Source of the DNA: CAJBLF01 sp041663325
GTDB lineage: Bacteria; Patescibacteriota; Gracilibacteria; Absconditabacterales; Absconditicoccaceae
Assembly: GCA_041663325.1 (NCBI GenBank)
Contig: JBAZRN010000005.1
Coordinates: 1 to 55,197, forward strand
Reading direction: 5' to 3'
DNA: 55,197 nt
Numbering within the stretch: the first letter of the stretch is position 1; the number at the start of each line of letters is the position of its first letter. Made by a program: the position numbers and the translations under genes. Below the pieces are notes generated by a model. That model was not told where the DNA came from. It saw nothing but the letters and a program-made list of their open reading frames with translations, and did no database searches. Below are positions 1-11,545 of the stretch, in pieces.

Positions 1-547
1 CAGTATTGAGACGGATAATATAATTCGTTGGTAGTAGGTTATATGTTGAAAACGATCCTCCGGCCACTATCTGCCCATCGCTTTGCACGGCTAGAGCTGC
101 AACAGTGCCATTAAATCAATCTCAGATAATGAACCCTGTATCTTGATTTCCATCAGCATTGAGACGAATAATCTTATTTACAGCTGCTCAGCTATATGAG
201 GTGAACGATCCACCGACTATGATCTTACCATCGTTTTGCACTGCAATCGTAGAAACTGTATCATTAAATCCATTTCAGATATTGAACCCTGTATCTTGAT
301 TTCCATCAGCATTGAGACGAATAATTCTATTTACTGCTGTTCATTTATATGAGGTAAAAGATCCTCCGACTAAAGTTTTACCATCACTTTGTGTTACTGC
401 GGCATTAACAGTACCATTAAATCCTACCGGCACTTTTGTATTGAAAATAGGGTCAATACTGATTGTTTTAGCAAATACTTGCGTGTACAGCAAAATACCC
501 ATTGTCGCAATAATAATAGCGAAAGATCCGAATAATGTTTTTTTCAT
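1..547 (-). CDS. Secreted delta-60 repeat (DUF5122-like) protein, 3' end outside window
   Basis: Read on the minus strand from ATG at 547 the protein opens with a signal peptide (MKKTLFG, hydrophobic core, cleavage near VFA-K, about 26 residues) and continues to the window edge. It holds repeats of about 45-50 residues built around FNGTV, AVQ/TQSDGK, VGGSFTSY and IIRLNADGNQDTGF, the pattern of delta-60 repeats that fold as beta-propeller blades in surface proteins. TGA codons fall at repeat glycines (for example after SFTSY and in FNIG-GF), so they are read as Gly. Likely an exported or surface adhesion-type protein; the exact role is unknown. The C-terminus is cut by the window start. Confidence 0.82.
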
Positions 548-817
548 TTTTGTTATATGATAGATAAATAAAATGGAAATCATTTCTATAAGTATATTCA
601 GAATTTTTTTTTTGTCAAATTTTCTATATAGTCATTCCCGTTCAAGGCGTACAAGTGTCATTTCATTATTTGTTCGTGAGTTTGTCTTGCATTAAATTAC
701 CAAAAAACTAGAAAAAAGCGTTCATATCGAACTCACTTTTTTTAGGTATACCGATTGTTTTTGAATTCATACATTTCGTATCAAAAACGTTTATTTTATT
801 TATCTTTATGTTAGCAG
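548..817. other. Divergent intergenic region
   Basis: This 270-bp AT-rich spacer separates the outward-facing delta-60 gene (minus) and secD (plus), so it must hold promoters for both. I see no unambiguous -35/-10 pair, no terminator and no ORF. A GTCATTCCC tract near 632 resembles one arm of the hairpins at 8.65-8.76 kb. Confidence 0.4.
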
Positions 818-2521
818 ATGAAAATTAGTAAAAAAATGGTTTTTCTCATACTATTTATAGTATCGTTGGTATTTGTATTTTTTGTAGGAAGAAAATTTGA
901 TCCAGCGACAGGAGCAAGAAATTTTATCTTTACCTCAAACGGATTATCGCATTTTAGAAAAGGGCTTGATGTGTCAGGGGGTACAAAACTCGTGTACAAA
1001 ATCTCTTATGATAAATACGAAAAGGTATATACCAATGCTACCGAACTTGCCGCCATCAAAAAAACCATCGAAACTATTATCATGAAAAATATCGATAACA
1101 GAATTTCCAAACTCGGAGTGAGTGATTACAAAGCATATGTTCAAAATCTCGACAATCAAAATTACATAGTCGTAGAGATATGAGGTATCGCAGATCTCGA
1201 TCAAGCAAAAGAGCTTATCGGTAAAACTCTTGAATTGGAATTTAAACTGCAAAATCCCGAAAACCCTACCAAAACAAGTATCGCAGCAAGAAAGGCATTA
1301 GCCACTCAAGTACTCGCTGAAATAAAAAAAGATCCAGAAAACATTCAGAAAATGCTTGAAGGAAGGATGTCAGAAAATATTTATCATACTATTTATACAG
1401 GAAACACTTTAAACCAATTGCCTGATATCTACAAAAACAATCCAAAACTTCTTGCCAATGCAGAGATAGGAAAAATTTATGGACTTATTGAGGGCAATTA
1501 TACCACTATTTATCAACAAACTGATAATGCGCTTACACAAGGAACAGGAATAAAATTAGATGGATACACTATGTTTCGTGTATTAGACAAACAGCAAGGC
1601 AAAGATATATCAGGAAACGTTTGAACCATATATATATTTGAAGATGTGTTTGTACAAGACAGGGAAACACGAATACCAGCAACTGACGGACAAACTATCC
1701 TCAATGGCGCATATTTCAAATTTGCCAACTCCAGCGCTTCAGAGATGGGAGAGCCTGTTGTAGTCATCAATTTGGACGAAAAAGGAAAAGAAATATTCTG
1801 TAATATAACGCAAGCGAATATAGGTAAACCTATGGCGATTTTTGTAGGAGGAAATTTGCTCACGGCTCCAAACATCCAGAGTAAAATCTGCGGATGAACA
1901 GCAGAAATCAATGGATCATTTACGACGGAATCTGCTAAAAAACTTTCTGATTCATTAAATGAAGGAACGTTGCCTGCTCCATTGATCCTGATGCAAGAAG
2001 AAAAAATTAGTCCATCGCTTGGAGATAATGCGTTAAACGGAGCATTGCGAGCGGGATTGATAGGATTTGTCGCGATAATGATATTATTATATTGTATGTA
2101 TGGAGTCAAAAAAATGATTCTTACGGGTATGGTGTTGATTTCGTTTTTGACTGTGCTTGCAGCATTTATGAAACTTACCGACTATGCGCTTTCACTCAGT
2201 GGAATAGCGGTTATCATTCTCTCTATAGGAATGTGAGTAGATGCAAATATCTTGATTTACGAAAGACTTCGTGAAGAACTCAAAGAGAAAAAAAGTATAG
2301 AATGAGCGATTGATAATGCGAAAAATAGAAGTTGGTCAGCAATCAGAGACGGACAGATAAGCGCATGATTGATAGGATTTGTCCTTTTTTCTATGGGTAC
2401 CAATGTTTTCAAGGGATTCGGATCTATGCTGATTGTAACTATATTACTTACCCTATTCTTCAACGTGCCATTGACAAAAATGCTTCTCCATACATTTTAT
2501 GACCCTAAAAAAACTAATTAA
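818..2521 (+). CDS. secD: Protein translocase subunit SecD
   Basis: About 567 aa once TGA is read as Gly; stop TAA. SecD uses the proton-motive force with SecF to complete Sec-dependent export. N-terminal membrane segment at about 7-25, then FRKGLDVSGGTKLVYKI (the SecD GLDxxGG signature), a long periplasmic region, and a C-terminal block of membrane helices carrying GMGVDANILIYERLREE, the family's conserved helix with the Asp needed for proton coupling. The second Gly of GMGVDAN and a Gly of VEIGGIADL are UGA-encoded. No secF follows; the next gene is an unrelated membrane protein. ATG at 818 starts directly before the first membrane helix. Confidence 0.93.
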
Positions 2522-2670
2522 TAATTAAAAATTAATAATGAAAAATGTAGGAACTGTAGACCAACAGATTATTGTAATTCACAATAGTAGATAATAAAGC
2601 AAATACCAACATTATTCATTTTTCACTCTTCATTATTCATTAATCTTTTAGTCTTTTAATCATTGAATCT
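2522..2670. repeat. Intergenic inverted repeat, TAATGAA family
   Basis: The spacer downstream of secD begins with TTAATAATGAAAAATG and ends with CATTTTTCACTCTTCATTA, which are near reverse complements around an 80-bp centre. Related elements occur at 6289, 10728 and 19690. It could act as a terminator or RNA-stabilising hairpin. Confidence 0.6.
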
Positions 2671-5600
2671 ATGAAACAAAAAATCTTTTTGATCATTGGT
2701 ATTTTACTTCTTAGTATTTTTGGAGTATCTATCTATAATGAATTTATGGCGAATCATACTTACTATCAGGCTATGCTAGCAAGTTGGGTGAATTGGAAAT
2801 TAGTGATTTGGAGTGTTATCGCGGTATGTATTCCTATCGTATATATAATCAGATCAAAAGTTTTTTCAGTAAAAAAATTCTTTGTCTATATTCTTCCCTT
2901 GACCTTGATGGTGTTTACTACGGCATTCACTATGGTCAAGGATAGTATTATAGGATGATCAGCAGGATTTATTATCCTTATGCTCAATACCTTGATACTC
3001 TATTTTCTAGGAATGTATTTTGTCCTGGGAATAACCGCATTTGGGACACGAATATCCAAGACATATATTAAATTCAAAGAAACAAGACGACAAGAAATGC
3101 TTATAAATTTCTGAATCTGATTAGGGATTTTCTTGCTTATTGTGTATATCTTCTCTATGGTTCATTTGCTCCGATGAATACTCATCTGGATTCTTTTTTT
3201 GTGACTTGGCTATATGGCTTGGCGCATGAAAGATGATATGCTTCCCTACAAAACCATCATCACGGATATTGCAGATGAGTTTAGATGAGGTAAACTCAAG
3301 ACCAATCGGCGAAAACGAATAGGTATTATTTTATTAGCAATTTCCATTATTTATTATATTTACGGATTCCAATTATCAGTTGTCCCGTATTCAACGGCTT
3401 GGGATGCCAACCACGAATATATGTATATTCCGAGAGTACTTGCGCAAAGTCATGGAGTGCTTCGAGGTAATGTAGGTCCAGCGTATATGGCGCCAGGATT
3501 GCGGCATATATTTATTACGTTCTGGTTTGCGCTTTTCAATCCTATCAAGAGTCGATTTTGGATGGCGCCGGATACAATAGCTGTTGCAATGAATTTCCTC
3601 AGTGGAATATTTGTTTTGATTTTTGGAACAGGACTTATCAAAGAAGTTCTTAGTTATTTTGCTCCAAAAAAAACTGAAGAAAGCGATATTACTACAACTA
3701 TCGGTATGTACAGCGGATGGATGATGTTGCTTTTTTGGCTTACAAGCTGAATGGGCGCGTTCTTGGTTTTCGTGGACAACAAAACTGATCTTGGAGTAAT
3801 GGCTTTGACTATCTTAGCAATCCTTTCTTGATTTATTTTTCTCAAACATATTCTCGACAATCGTGAACAGGGGCTTAAACTTCATCGAGATTCGCTCAAA
3901 TATATTATTATTTCATGAGTGATGTTTGCATTAGCATTTATGGCAAAACAGACAGCATTTATTGATATCGCGTTATTTGGATTATTGCTTGTTGGACTTT
4001 GGATAGATAGTATCATAGCAATCGGATTGGGTATTATGATGGTAGGGATGACGGGTGTTATCAAAATCGCTAATGCTCCCGATATGATGACTCCTGCAGC
4101 AGGAAAATATATTGTAGGTATATGATTAATGGTAGTCATTATTGGAATAATAAAAATGGTGATGAATAAAAATAAAGCTCAAGGAAATTTGTCAGATAAA
4201 AAAAGATTATTCAAATATATTTGTATTTGGCTGGCTACTTTGGTAGCGACATTACTTGTTTTCAAATGACCAAATATTCTTATCTATCAGCTCAATACCA
4301 GTACATTCGCTCCTGGTACATTTATCAAGAGCGTATTGTTGGTGCAAAAAGATACTGCTAAAGTATTATTAGCCGCAACCGATACTACGGCTTTGACTCA
4401 GCAAACAAACGTAGATACGACACTTATCAATAACGCTATTCTCACACCTGAACAATGTAAACAAACTACGTTTACCAAAGATGAATTAAGCGGTAATCTT
4501 AGAAAAGCAATATCCAGTAATGAAGATGTGGGAAGATATGTGTGATACGGATGGAAAGAAATTACCAAAGGAGGCTGACTCAATCTTGGATATGGATTGC
4601 TAAGATTATTCACCCCCACAGATAATATCTGTTATGGCACCAACGGACAAGCAAAATTGCTTTGTAATAATGCGCAGGCAATAGAAAGTTTTAATGTTCC
4701 GACACTCCAAAAATTATTTACCCAAGTGCAGCCAGGGACTCAAGCATATGATCTTCTCAGCTGAGCGCTTGCAGCGTACAAAGAAAAAAATACTGGAACA
4801 GGTATCCTCAATCCTGCAGAATACAGAGATCAGATTATGTCTCTTAGGCAGTATTATCAAAATCATGCGATAAAAACTGAAGCAGGGAAAATCAGTATAC
4901 CATATAGATATCTCGTGCCATTCAATGTTACCTTCAATCGATCATTGCAAAATCTCAGTAGTTATTATACCGATATCGGATTTGTATGGTTGATGATATT
5001 TTCATTATTAGTGCTTGGATTCATTTACGCGCTTTTCAATGCAAAGCGTTTTCAGCAAGATACCAACTTAGTTGTGCTTTCAAGTGTTACCATTATAGGG
5101 CGAGCTGTCTGGTGGATTATCGGATGAGGTATCGTGTGGTATGGAATGGGACTTGTTGTGCGGACAGTAATCGCTGTAGCGATGATCCTCAGAGATATGT
5201 TTGATCATTCCAAAGATGAAAAAGATAAAATGATGATCTATAGTATTCTTTTCCTTTTTGTTATTCGATGATTGATACAATTTGTGCTCAACTTTGTCAG
5301 AATATCTTCACAGGGTTGAGGAGGACCTTTTCTTCGATATAGAATGAATAACGGAAAGTCCGTAGAAATCACTACCAGTCTCCAACAAAAAGAAATAGTG
5401 AAAGCAGGATATGGACAAAAAGACGTCTTTGATCTCCAATTTCCTCACTACAACAAATTCATCGACTACGTCAAAAATAGAAAAGATACTGATTGAGTTT
5501 TGGTTGCAGGGACTTACATACAATATTTCTTGGACAATCAACGCAATATCAGAAATGATGGAATGCTTGGTCGATTTCGAGAACAAAATAGTGATGGAAA

Positions 5601-6288
5601 TATGTGTAAATCTTACCAGAGACTTAGAGATAGTAATTTGAAATATCTCGTCATCGATCCAAATATCTGAACGGTTGTAATGGGTGAGGGAAATGAATCG
5701 CTTTTCAATAGATTTTTTGCCAAGAGAGACCCCGTGACCTGAAAAATTCAAGAAGACGGCGCAATCACCAATTTGGTGAAACTACGAAAAGCATGATATA
5801 TTAGCTTGTTTTCTACCAATAATTTATGAGCAAAATATGCGTTTAGTTTAGATGATGCTACGCTCAAAGCAAAATTTGGAAATCTTTCAGAAGATGATCT
5901 GATCTTCCTTAGAGCTAAACTTTCTGTTGCAAGATTCTTCCCAGATGCGCAAGAATTGCTTAATTTCATCGGAGAAACATTTGTCAACAGAATTGGTAAT
6001 GGAGAAGTGATAGGTGATATTGCTGATGTCTATGGAAAAATTATCGACCAGACTAAAGTACTCATTGCAGCGCAGAAAATTCTCGCTCAACAATGAACAT
6101 CAGCATGAGAAGAGTTACAAGGTACTATTGAGTGACTATCACAAGATGAGCGTTTAATCCTTATGCAATATCTTGGACTTATCAATCTTGCTAAAGCTCA
6201 AAATCCTCAATATCAAGAATTTGTAAACAGCATCCTTGGTCAAAGTCTTGGCGGGGGAAGCCAACTAATAGTTTTTGAACTCAATTAA
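2671..6288 (+). CDS. Very large polytopic membrane protein, possible GT-C-type glycosyltransferase
   Basis: About 1205 aa with many UGA-encoded glycines; stop TAA. Residues 1 to about 540 are a series of hydrophobic helices, interrupted by an outward loop with STAWDANHEYMYIPRVL. An extracytoplasmic segment of about 250 residues follows, then three or four helices (about 770-880), then a soluble C-terminal domain of over 300 residues containing DGVLVAGTYIQYFLDN and KYLVIDPNI. The layout (many helices, an acidic first loop, a soluble tail) resembles GT-C sugar transferases of cell-surface glycosylation, but no diagnostic motif proves it. I do not recognise the family with certainty. It lies between secD and efp, with repeat-filled spacers on both sides. 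Confidence 0.7.
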
Positions 6289-6426
6289 TTTAACTAATAG
6301 TGAAAAGTGAAAAATGAAAAACGTAGGAATCTTTTTGATTTGTTTTTTGAAGTAAAAGAGTTCCATCGTTTTTCACTATTAGTTTTTAGTTATTCACTAA
6401 TATTTTAATCTTTTAATCGCGAAGCA
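6289..6426. repeat. Intergenic inverted repeat, TAATGAA/CTAATAG family
   Basis: Starts CTAATAGTGAAAAGTG and ends TTTTTCACTATTAG followed by TTAGTTATTCACTAA; the arms pair across about 60 bp. It is strongly similar to the spacer at 10728. Located between the large membrane gene and efp. Confidence 0.6.
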
Positions 6427-6978
6427 ATGAAGTTAGATGTATCAGAAATCAAAAAAAATACCATCGTCGAGATTGATGGTCAATTATATAAAGTAGTTGA
6501 TTTTGCTTTTATGCAGATGCAACAAAGACAAGGAAGTTATTCCTTTAAGATGAAAAACCTTATCACTGGTGGTGTGCAGACATTTACGTACAAGTCAGGA
6601 ACTGTCCTCGAAAAAGGTGATGTGATCACCAAGAATGCTGTCTTCTTATACAAAGCTGGAGACACCTATACGTTCATGGAAAATGATACTGGAGAAATGC
6701 ACGATCTGAATAAGGATATGGTTGACGATATCACAGGATATCTCAAGGAAAATATGGACTGTTTCGTAATGGTCTACAAGGGCAATGTCATCAGCGTCAT
6801 CTTACCGCCGACTGTTTCTTATGTGATAAAATCGACAGTACCAGGAGTGAAATGAGATAGAGCGCAAGCAGGAAAAAAACCAGCCACGATAGAGACAGGA
6901 ATGGAAATCATGATACCGCTCCACAAGAATGAAGGCGATACGGTTACACTTAATACGCTTACCTGAGAAACAAATTAA
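6427..6978 (+). CDS. efp: Elongation factor P
   Basis: 183 aa, normal EF-P length, with the KOW-like N-terminal domain and two OB domains. EF-P relieves ribosome stalling at polyproline. The signature VPGVKGDRA...KPATIETG (about 139-158) is clear, and the invariant Gly of VKGD is a TGA codon at 6853, one of the strongest single proofs that UGA is Gly here. The N-terminal loop that usually reads PGKG, with the modified Lys/Arg at its tip, reads MQQRQGSY here, so the residue at the canonical position is Gln with Arg adjacent. Stop TAA; a bidirectional terminator follows. Confidence 0.95.
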
Positions 6979-6990
6979 TTAGTATGTGAG

Positions 6991-7020
6991 TTTAAAAGAG
7001 CCGATAAAGGCTCTTTTAAA
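6991..7020. terminator. Bidirectional terminator between efp and lytic transglycosylase
   Basis: AAAAGAGCC-GATAAA-GGCTCTTTT is a perfect stem with flanking A and T runs, placed between convergent genes, so it can stop transcription in both directions. Confidence 0.8.
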
Positions 7021-7054
7021 ATTATGTCTAAAATTATTCATTCTACATTCTAAA

Positions 7055-7948
7055 TTATTCATTCTGCATTATTTGGACATTCCATTTTCCTTCAGGGAGC
7101 GAATTACTCATGATCCGTGGATTCAACTTTTTGACTTCGTAATATCCGAGATTGTTTTTTCTCGTTCGATCAGCTATATCGTCTACTTGTTTTACGCTGA
7201 TACTTTTAGTGACGAAAGGACTGTACATATCACCTAAACTGCCACGATCAAAGAACTTGTATTTATTCTCTCGTACATACTTCATCGCCAATAATCTAAA
7301 TACATATCTTGAGGTTTCGTTATTCAGCCAGAGGTCATAAAAGTTGTTCGTATACTGACTTTCCAAACTTTTCTGCAGACCGTTTTCGCCTCTGTTGTAG
7401 GCGGCGACGACTAATATTCGCTTGTTGAATAATTTACTAAGTTCCTTCAAGTGACTGATCGCCGCCGCCGTAGACTTAGCGACATCATATCTCTCGTCGA
7501 CAAACTTATTTATCACCAATCCATATTTCTGGGCAGTGCCCGGCATCAATTGCCGCAATCCTGCAGCGCCAGCCGAACTGACAACATTATCCCTCAATGC
7601 GCTTTCGATGACGGGGATATATTTGAAGTCATCAGGGAGACCTGCTTTTTTGAGTTGTTTTTCTATGGTCGGGATAATCAGATTCCATCTTTTGTAAATC
7701 ATAATAAATTGCGCTTCATTGATTTCTAATAATGCAAGTTCTCTATCAAACCTTTCGATATTCAGCTGATACTTTCCTTTGGTTGGCATCACTTCACCGG
7801 CAAAATTCAATTCATTATTCATTGCGAAATTCACGGATCTTTTATTTCCGCTCACTTGGAAGATTACGATAAGTAGAAAGATAACCACAATAACAATCCT
7901 CCAGAAGATTTTTTTGTCAGCATAATATTTTTGTATCTGTTCTCGCAT
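7055..7948 (-). CDS. Lytic transglycosylase (SLT/MltD-like), membrane anchored
   Basis: 297 aa from Met at 7948 (an upstream Met at 7984 is possible). One N-terminal membrane segment (IVIVVIFLLIVIFQV) is followed by an SLT domain. The catalytic Glu lies in PVIESALRDN; AGAAGLRQLMPGTAQKYGL and VVAAYNRGENGLQKSL are the usual downstream motifs. It cleaves peptidoglycan glycan strands outside the membrane. The C-terminal part (KQVDDIADRTR...YYEVKKLNPRI) resembles a short LysM-like segment. No TGA is used in this gene. Convergent with efp across the terminator at 6991. Confidence 0.88.
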   Translation of the reverse strand: MREQIQKYYADKKIFWRIVIVVIFLLIVIFQVSGNKRSVNFAMNNELNFAGEVMPTKGKYQLNIERFDRELALLEINEAQFIMIYKRWNLIIPTIEKQLKKAGLPDDFKYIPVIESALRDNVVSSAGAAGLRQLMPGTAQKYGLVINKFVDERYDVAKSTAAAISHLKELSKLFNKRILVVAAYNRGENGLQKSLESQYTNNFYDLWLNNETSRYVFRLLAMKYVRENKYKFFDRGSLGDMYSPFVTKSISVKQVDDIADRTRKNNLGYYEVKKLNPRIMSNSLPEGKWNVQIMQNE

Positions 7949-8088
7949 TTTTTTTAGACATAAGATAAAAAACATAAGATACAAGAATTTATACTAACTA
8001 CAAAAGCTTTTTCAAACCAAAAAATATCTTTTAATTCGCTTATGAAATAACTATACTCAAGAAAACTTTATCCCCTAGTCATTCAACT

Positions 8089-8646
8089 ATGATTATCATA
8101 TGAATTACTTGAACGCTCGGTGCGGGGAAAGGCACTATCGTGGACTATCTTGTCCAGAAAAAGTGATTCCAGCATTTTTCCGTTAGAGCATTTATCACTC
8201 AAGAGATAGAAAAGAGAGGAATGCCTGTGAATAGAGATAGCATGATGATTGTAGCCAATGACCTTCGCGCAAAATATGGACCTTCATATATAGTTGAACA
8301 ACTGTATGAACAAGCAAAGCTTAGTTGAAAAAACACCATCATAGAAAGCATCAGAGCTGTAGGAGAAGTTGAAACGCTTAAAACTAAAGAGCATTTTTAT
8401 TTTTTCGCCATTGATGCGGACCCAAAGATTAGATATGAAAGAGTAGTACTCAGGGGAAGTGAAACCGATAAAATATCCTACGATGATTTTATTATGAACG
8501 AACAGAGAGAAATGAATAATACTGATCCTACGAAACAGAACATCGCTAAATGCATGCAGCTCGCTGACCACGTGTTTACTAATAACGGGACACTTGAAGA
8601 GTTAAATAAGCAGATAGAAGAAGTGATTACAGAATTGAAAATATAA
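8089..8646 (+). CDS. P-loop nucleoside/CoA-type kinase (AAA_18/dephospho-CoA-kinase-like)
   Basis: 185 aa. N-terminus MIIIGITGTLGAGKGT is a Walker A loop whose leading Gly codons are TGA. Further: KIRYERVVLRGSETDKISYDDF (a lid-type Arg-rich segment) and a C-terminal ADHVFTNNGTLEELN segment typical of dephospho-CoA kinase and dCMP-kinase-like proteins (DxxIxNxGxxxxL). Likely phosphorylates a small nucleotide or CoA precursor in the cytoplasm. The exact substrate cannot be read from sequence. It stands alone on the plus strand. Confidence 0.8.
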
Positions 8647-8647
8647 A

Positions 8648-8812
8648 CCGTGCTTACGTCATTCCGGCGGTAAGTGTTGGAGCCGGAATCCATACTGCAA
8701 GACATTTAGATTATGTAGTCATGGATTCCCGCTTTCGCAGGAATGACGTGATGTAGTATTGAGACTGGAATGACGGTTGAAAAGCAGTATGGATTCCTAT
8801 ATCATTTTATTA
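8648..8812. repeat. REP-like hairpins (GTCATTCC/GGAATGAC)
   Basis: The spacer carries GTCATTCC...CCGGAATCCATACTGCA, then GGATTCCCGCTTTCGCAGGA followed by ATGACG, then GGAATGACGG and CAGTATGGATTCC. These are alternating arms of an extragenic palindrome of the GTCATTCC/GGAATGAC type seen scattered in many bacterial genomes. GC-richer than its surroundings. Confidence 0.6.
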
Positions 8813-8827
8813 TTTTACAATTCGCTC

Positions 8828-9310
8828 ATGAGTGTGATTATAACTCCAGCAACCCAAAAAGATTATTTCTGATTTGTAGAGATATTTAAAGAAGTCGAAG
8901 AATTTCATAGACTTCAAGCACCATGGAAATTTCAAAAACCAGAGCCAGAGTTGTTTGCTAAAAGTTATTATGATGATATTATTACTCACTGAGATTCCAG
9001 ACTTTTACTTGCGAAAGACGGTGAACATGTTGTTTGATTTATTATGGCGTTTAAAAGAATATCCAATCCGATACCAGTATTGCAACCAAGAGTACTGATT
9101 GAAATAGATAACTTAATGATACAAGATGAATATAAGAAAAAAGGGATAGGAAAATTATTGCTTCAAAAAATTGAAGATTGGGCAAAGGAAATTAAGGTTA
9201 CCGATATTGAATTGCATGTATGGTGATTTAATGAATGAGCGATAAAGTTTTATGAAAAATCTTGATATACAATAATCTCTCATAATATGAGAAAAGTAAT
9301 TTGAGAATAA
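8828..9310 (+). CDS. GNAT-family N-acetyltransferase
   Basis: 160 aa. The acetyl-CoA-binding motif A is clear: LIEIDNLMIQDEYKKKGIGKLLL (QxxGxG-type loop KKKGIG), followed by ELHVWGFNEGAIKFYEKSGY, the motif B region with two UGA-encoded glycines. It transfers an acyl group from acyl-CoA to an unknown amine. About 40 bp upstream of pduL and on the same strand, so possibly cotranscribed. Confidence 0.88.
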
Positions 9311-9352
9311 TCATTTCAACATTTCATCATTTTAACATTTAAGTATTATAGC

Positions 9353-9916
9353 ATGAGAATCCCTATCGGCATTTCCAATAGACACATTCACTTATCGCAA
9401 GTAGACGCAGAGAAACTTTTTGGCAAATGATATCAATTAACGAAGCTGAAAGACATCACCCAGCCAGGACAATTTGCAGCTGAAGAAATGGTAACGCTTG
9501 TCTGAGAAAAATGACAGATAGAGAAAGTCAGAGTAGTCTGACCGAATAGAAAAACTACGCAAGTTGAACTCAGTATCGGTGATACTTTCGCTCTATGAAT
9601 AACTGCACCGATCAGAATATCAGGAGAGACAAACGATTTAGCATATATAAAAATTGTCGGACCAGTCGGTGAAGTCTATGGTCCTTTCGCTATGGTGGCT
9701 CAGAGACATCTGCATTGCACGATCCAAGAAGCGCAGGAGTTATGAATCAAAAACGGCGCTATGATAAAAATGCGTGTCGGATGAATCAGATGATTAGTCT
9801 TTGAAAATGTCGCGGTCAGAGCCAAAGACAATTATGCATTAGACTTTCATATCGATATCGAAGAAGCGAACGCTGCTGGCATGAATCCAGGCGATCGAGC
9901 AGAACTTATTAAATAG
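9353..9916 (+). CDS. pduL: Phosphate propanoyl/acetyltransferase PduL
   Basis: 187 aa with both PduL domains. SNRHIHLS near the N-terminus and GPFAMVAQRHLHCT in the middle hold the zinc-binding histidines; GDRAELIK closes the protein. PduL exchanges acyl-CoA and acyl-phosphate, the step before substrate-level ATP formation by an acyl kinase. No microcompartment shell genes are nearby and no N-terminal encapsulation peptide is seen, so a housekeeping fermentation role is more likely. Many glycines are TGA. Stop TAG. Confidence 0.9.
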
Positions 9917-9947
9917 ACCTTAGTCTTTAGTCGATAGACCTTAGCAT

Positions 9948-10727
9948 ATGAAACTATTCTCATTTCTTCATCCCAAAAAAAAATATACGCTTGTCATTTC
10001 ATGATGAGGGACGAGAGGATTTTATGCGCTTGGAATTTTGAAGTGATTAGAAAAACTTTGATACAAAGATAAAATAGAGGCGATCTATGGAGTAAGCGCG
10101 GGAGCAATTGTAGGAAGTTATCGAGCAGCAGGGTATTCCGCTCAAGAGATTTACGATATATTTTTCGATAAACGTTCTTTTGGAATTTCATCTATCAATA
10201 TCTTTTCCAAGAAAAGTTTACTCAAACTCAACTATTTTGAAAAAAGATTCACTCAAAATTTACCCAAAAAAATAACCGACCTCAAGATAAAAACCTATAT
10301 CTGAACCACCGACGTTAAGACGTGAAAATTCTTATTGTTTGATGAATGAGATTTGATTCCTATTCTTCTCGGTAGTATGTCTATACCTGGCATATTTCCT
10401 GTTATTCATTACCAAAATCATATCCTTATGGATGGTGGAGCGACAAATAATTTTCCTGTCGATCTAGCAAAACAAAGATATCCAAAGAATAAAATCATCG
10501 GTATTGCGCTCAATAAATTTCAAGAGAACCAAAAGATAAAAAGCATTTTTGATAATTTATCAGTGTCATTCGAAATCTTACTCAGACATCATACGGTAGA
10601 AAATATGTGATTTGTTGAACATTTATTTTACAAAGATTTGTCGCTGAAAGTCCTAGATATCAAGAAAAAAAATATGCACAAAGCGTATCTGCAGGGGTAT
10701 GAAGACTGCATAGAACACTTTAACTAA
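9948..10727 (+). CDS. Patatin-like phospholipase
   Basis: 259 aa. The oxyanion-hole motif SGGGTRGFYALG (about 18-29) is encoded with two successive TGA codons for its first two glycines. The nucleophile elbow is YGVSAGAI and the catalytic Asp lies in MDGGATNNFPV, giving a complete Ser-Asp dyad. Acts as a lipid acyl hydrolase, probably at the inner membrane. Starts 31 bp after pduL. Stop TAA just before an inverted-repeat spacer. Confidence 0.9.
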
Positions 10728-10818
10728 TAGTGAAAAGTGAAGAGTGAAAAACGATGGAATTTATTTATTAATAAAATGAAGATTCCGACACTTTTAGTTT
10801 TTCGTTTTTAGTTATTCA
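10728..10818. repeat. Inverted repeat between convergent genes
   Basis: CTAATAGTGAAAAGTG at the left pairs with CGTTTTTAGTTATTCACTA at the right. This is the same family as 6289. It separates patatin (plus) and nrdG (minus) and probably acts as a bidirectional terminator-like hairpin. Confidence 0.6.
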
Positions 10819-11529
10819 CTATTTCCTTATCTCACAATGTTGGACATAACGTTCAGCAATTTTTTTGAAATCTTCAAGTTCTTCATCGCTAAATGGTGTT
10901 CATCAAAAATCCGGGTCGAGGGTATTTCCACCGATATAGTTTTGAAGATAATAATGTTTCGCTCATCTGATATAGACAGCCATATTTTCTATATCATCAG
11001 CGGTATGAAGTCCTTTGGCAACGGTTGTTCTATACTCGTAATCTATCTTGCTTTCCAATAATGTTTGTAATAACTTCTGGAAACTATTATAAAATTCCGC
11101 TGGCTGTTCCAGCCCAACAGCATCGCCATAACAGTGCATAGAATGCTTCAAGTCCACTGCTACATAATCCAAAATTTTATCCTGAATCATTCTTTTGACG
11201 ATTTGATAATCTCTCCCGTTCGTATCCAACTTGACCAAGAATCACATCTCTTTGATTTTCTTTACAAAGTCATATAAGTCAGGTCGTAATGTAGGTTCTC
11301 CGCCACAAATGCTTACACCATCCAAGAGTCATCTTCTCGCTTTCAGAAAGTTGAAAAATGCATCTTCTGGGATCAAATCATTTTGAAATAGCATCATCTT
11401 TTCGGGCAGCACACATTCAGGGTTATGACAAAAATGGCAGCGAAAATTGCATCACTGAGTAAAGACAACACAAGCTATTTTGCCTGGATAGTCGATCATT
11501 GTGGACTGTTGTATTCACGCAATTTTCAC
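10819..11529 (-). CDS. nrdG: Anaerobic ribonucleotide reductase activating enzyme (NrdG2-type radical SAM)
   Basis: 236 aa, GTG start at 11529 chosen because it gives KIAGIQQSTMIDYPGKIACVVF, the usual N-terminus of this subfamily; ATG at 11499 would lose it. The radical-SAM cysteines are CNFRCHFC, with the Gly before CNF UGA-encoded; SICGGEPTL is the SAM-binding GGE motif. It installs the glycyl radical on NrdD, and both nrdD pieces lie 2.5-5 kb away on the same strand. The Maf-like gene ends 16 bp upstream, so these minus-strand genes are probably one transcript. Stop TAG. Confidence 0.92.
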
Positions 11530-11545
11530 GGTTTTTTTTATTATT

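Noticed and set aside
9353..9916. Bacterial microcompartment locus because of PduL
   Set aside because: No shell proteins, no encapsulation peptide and no diol or ethanolamine genes are nearby.
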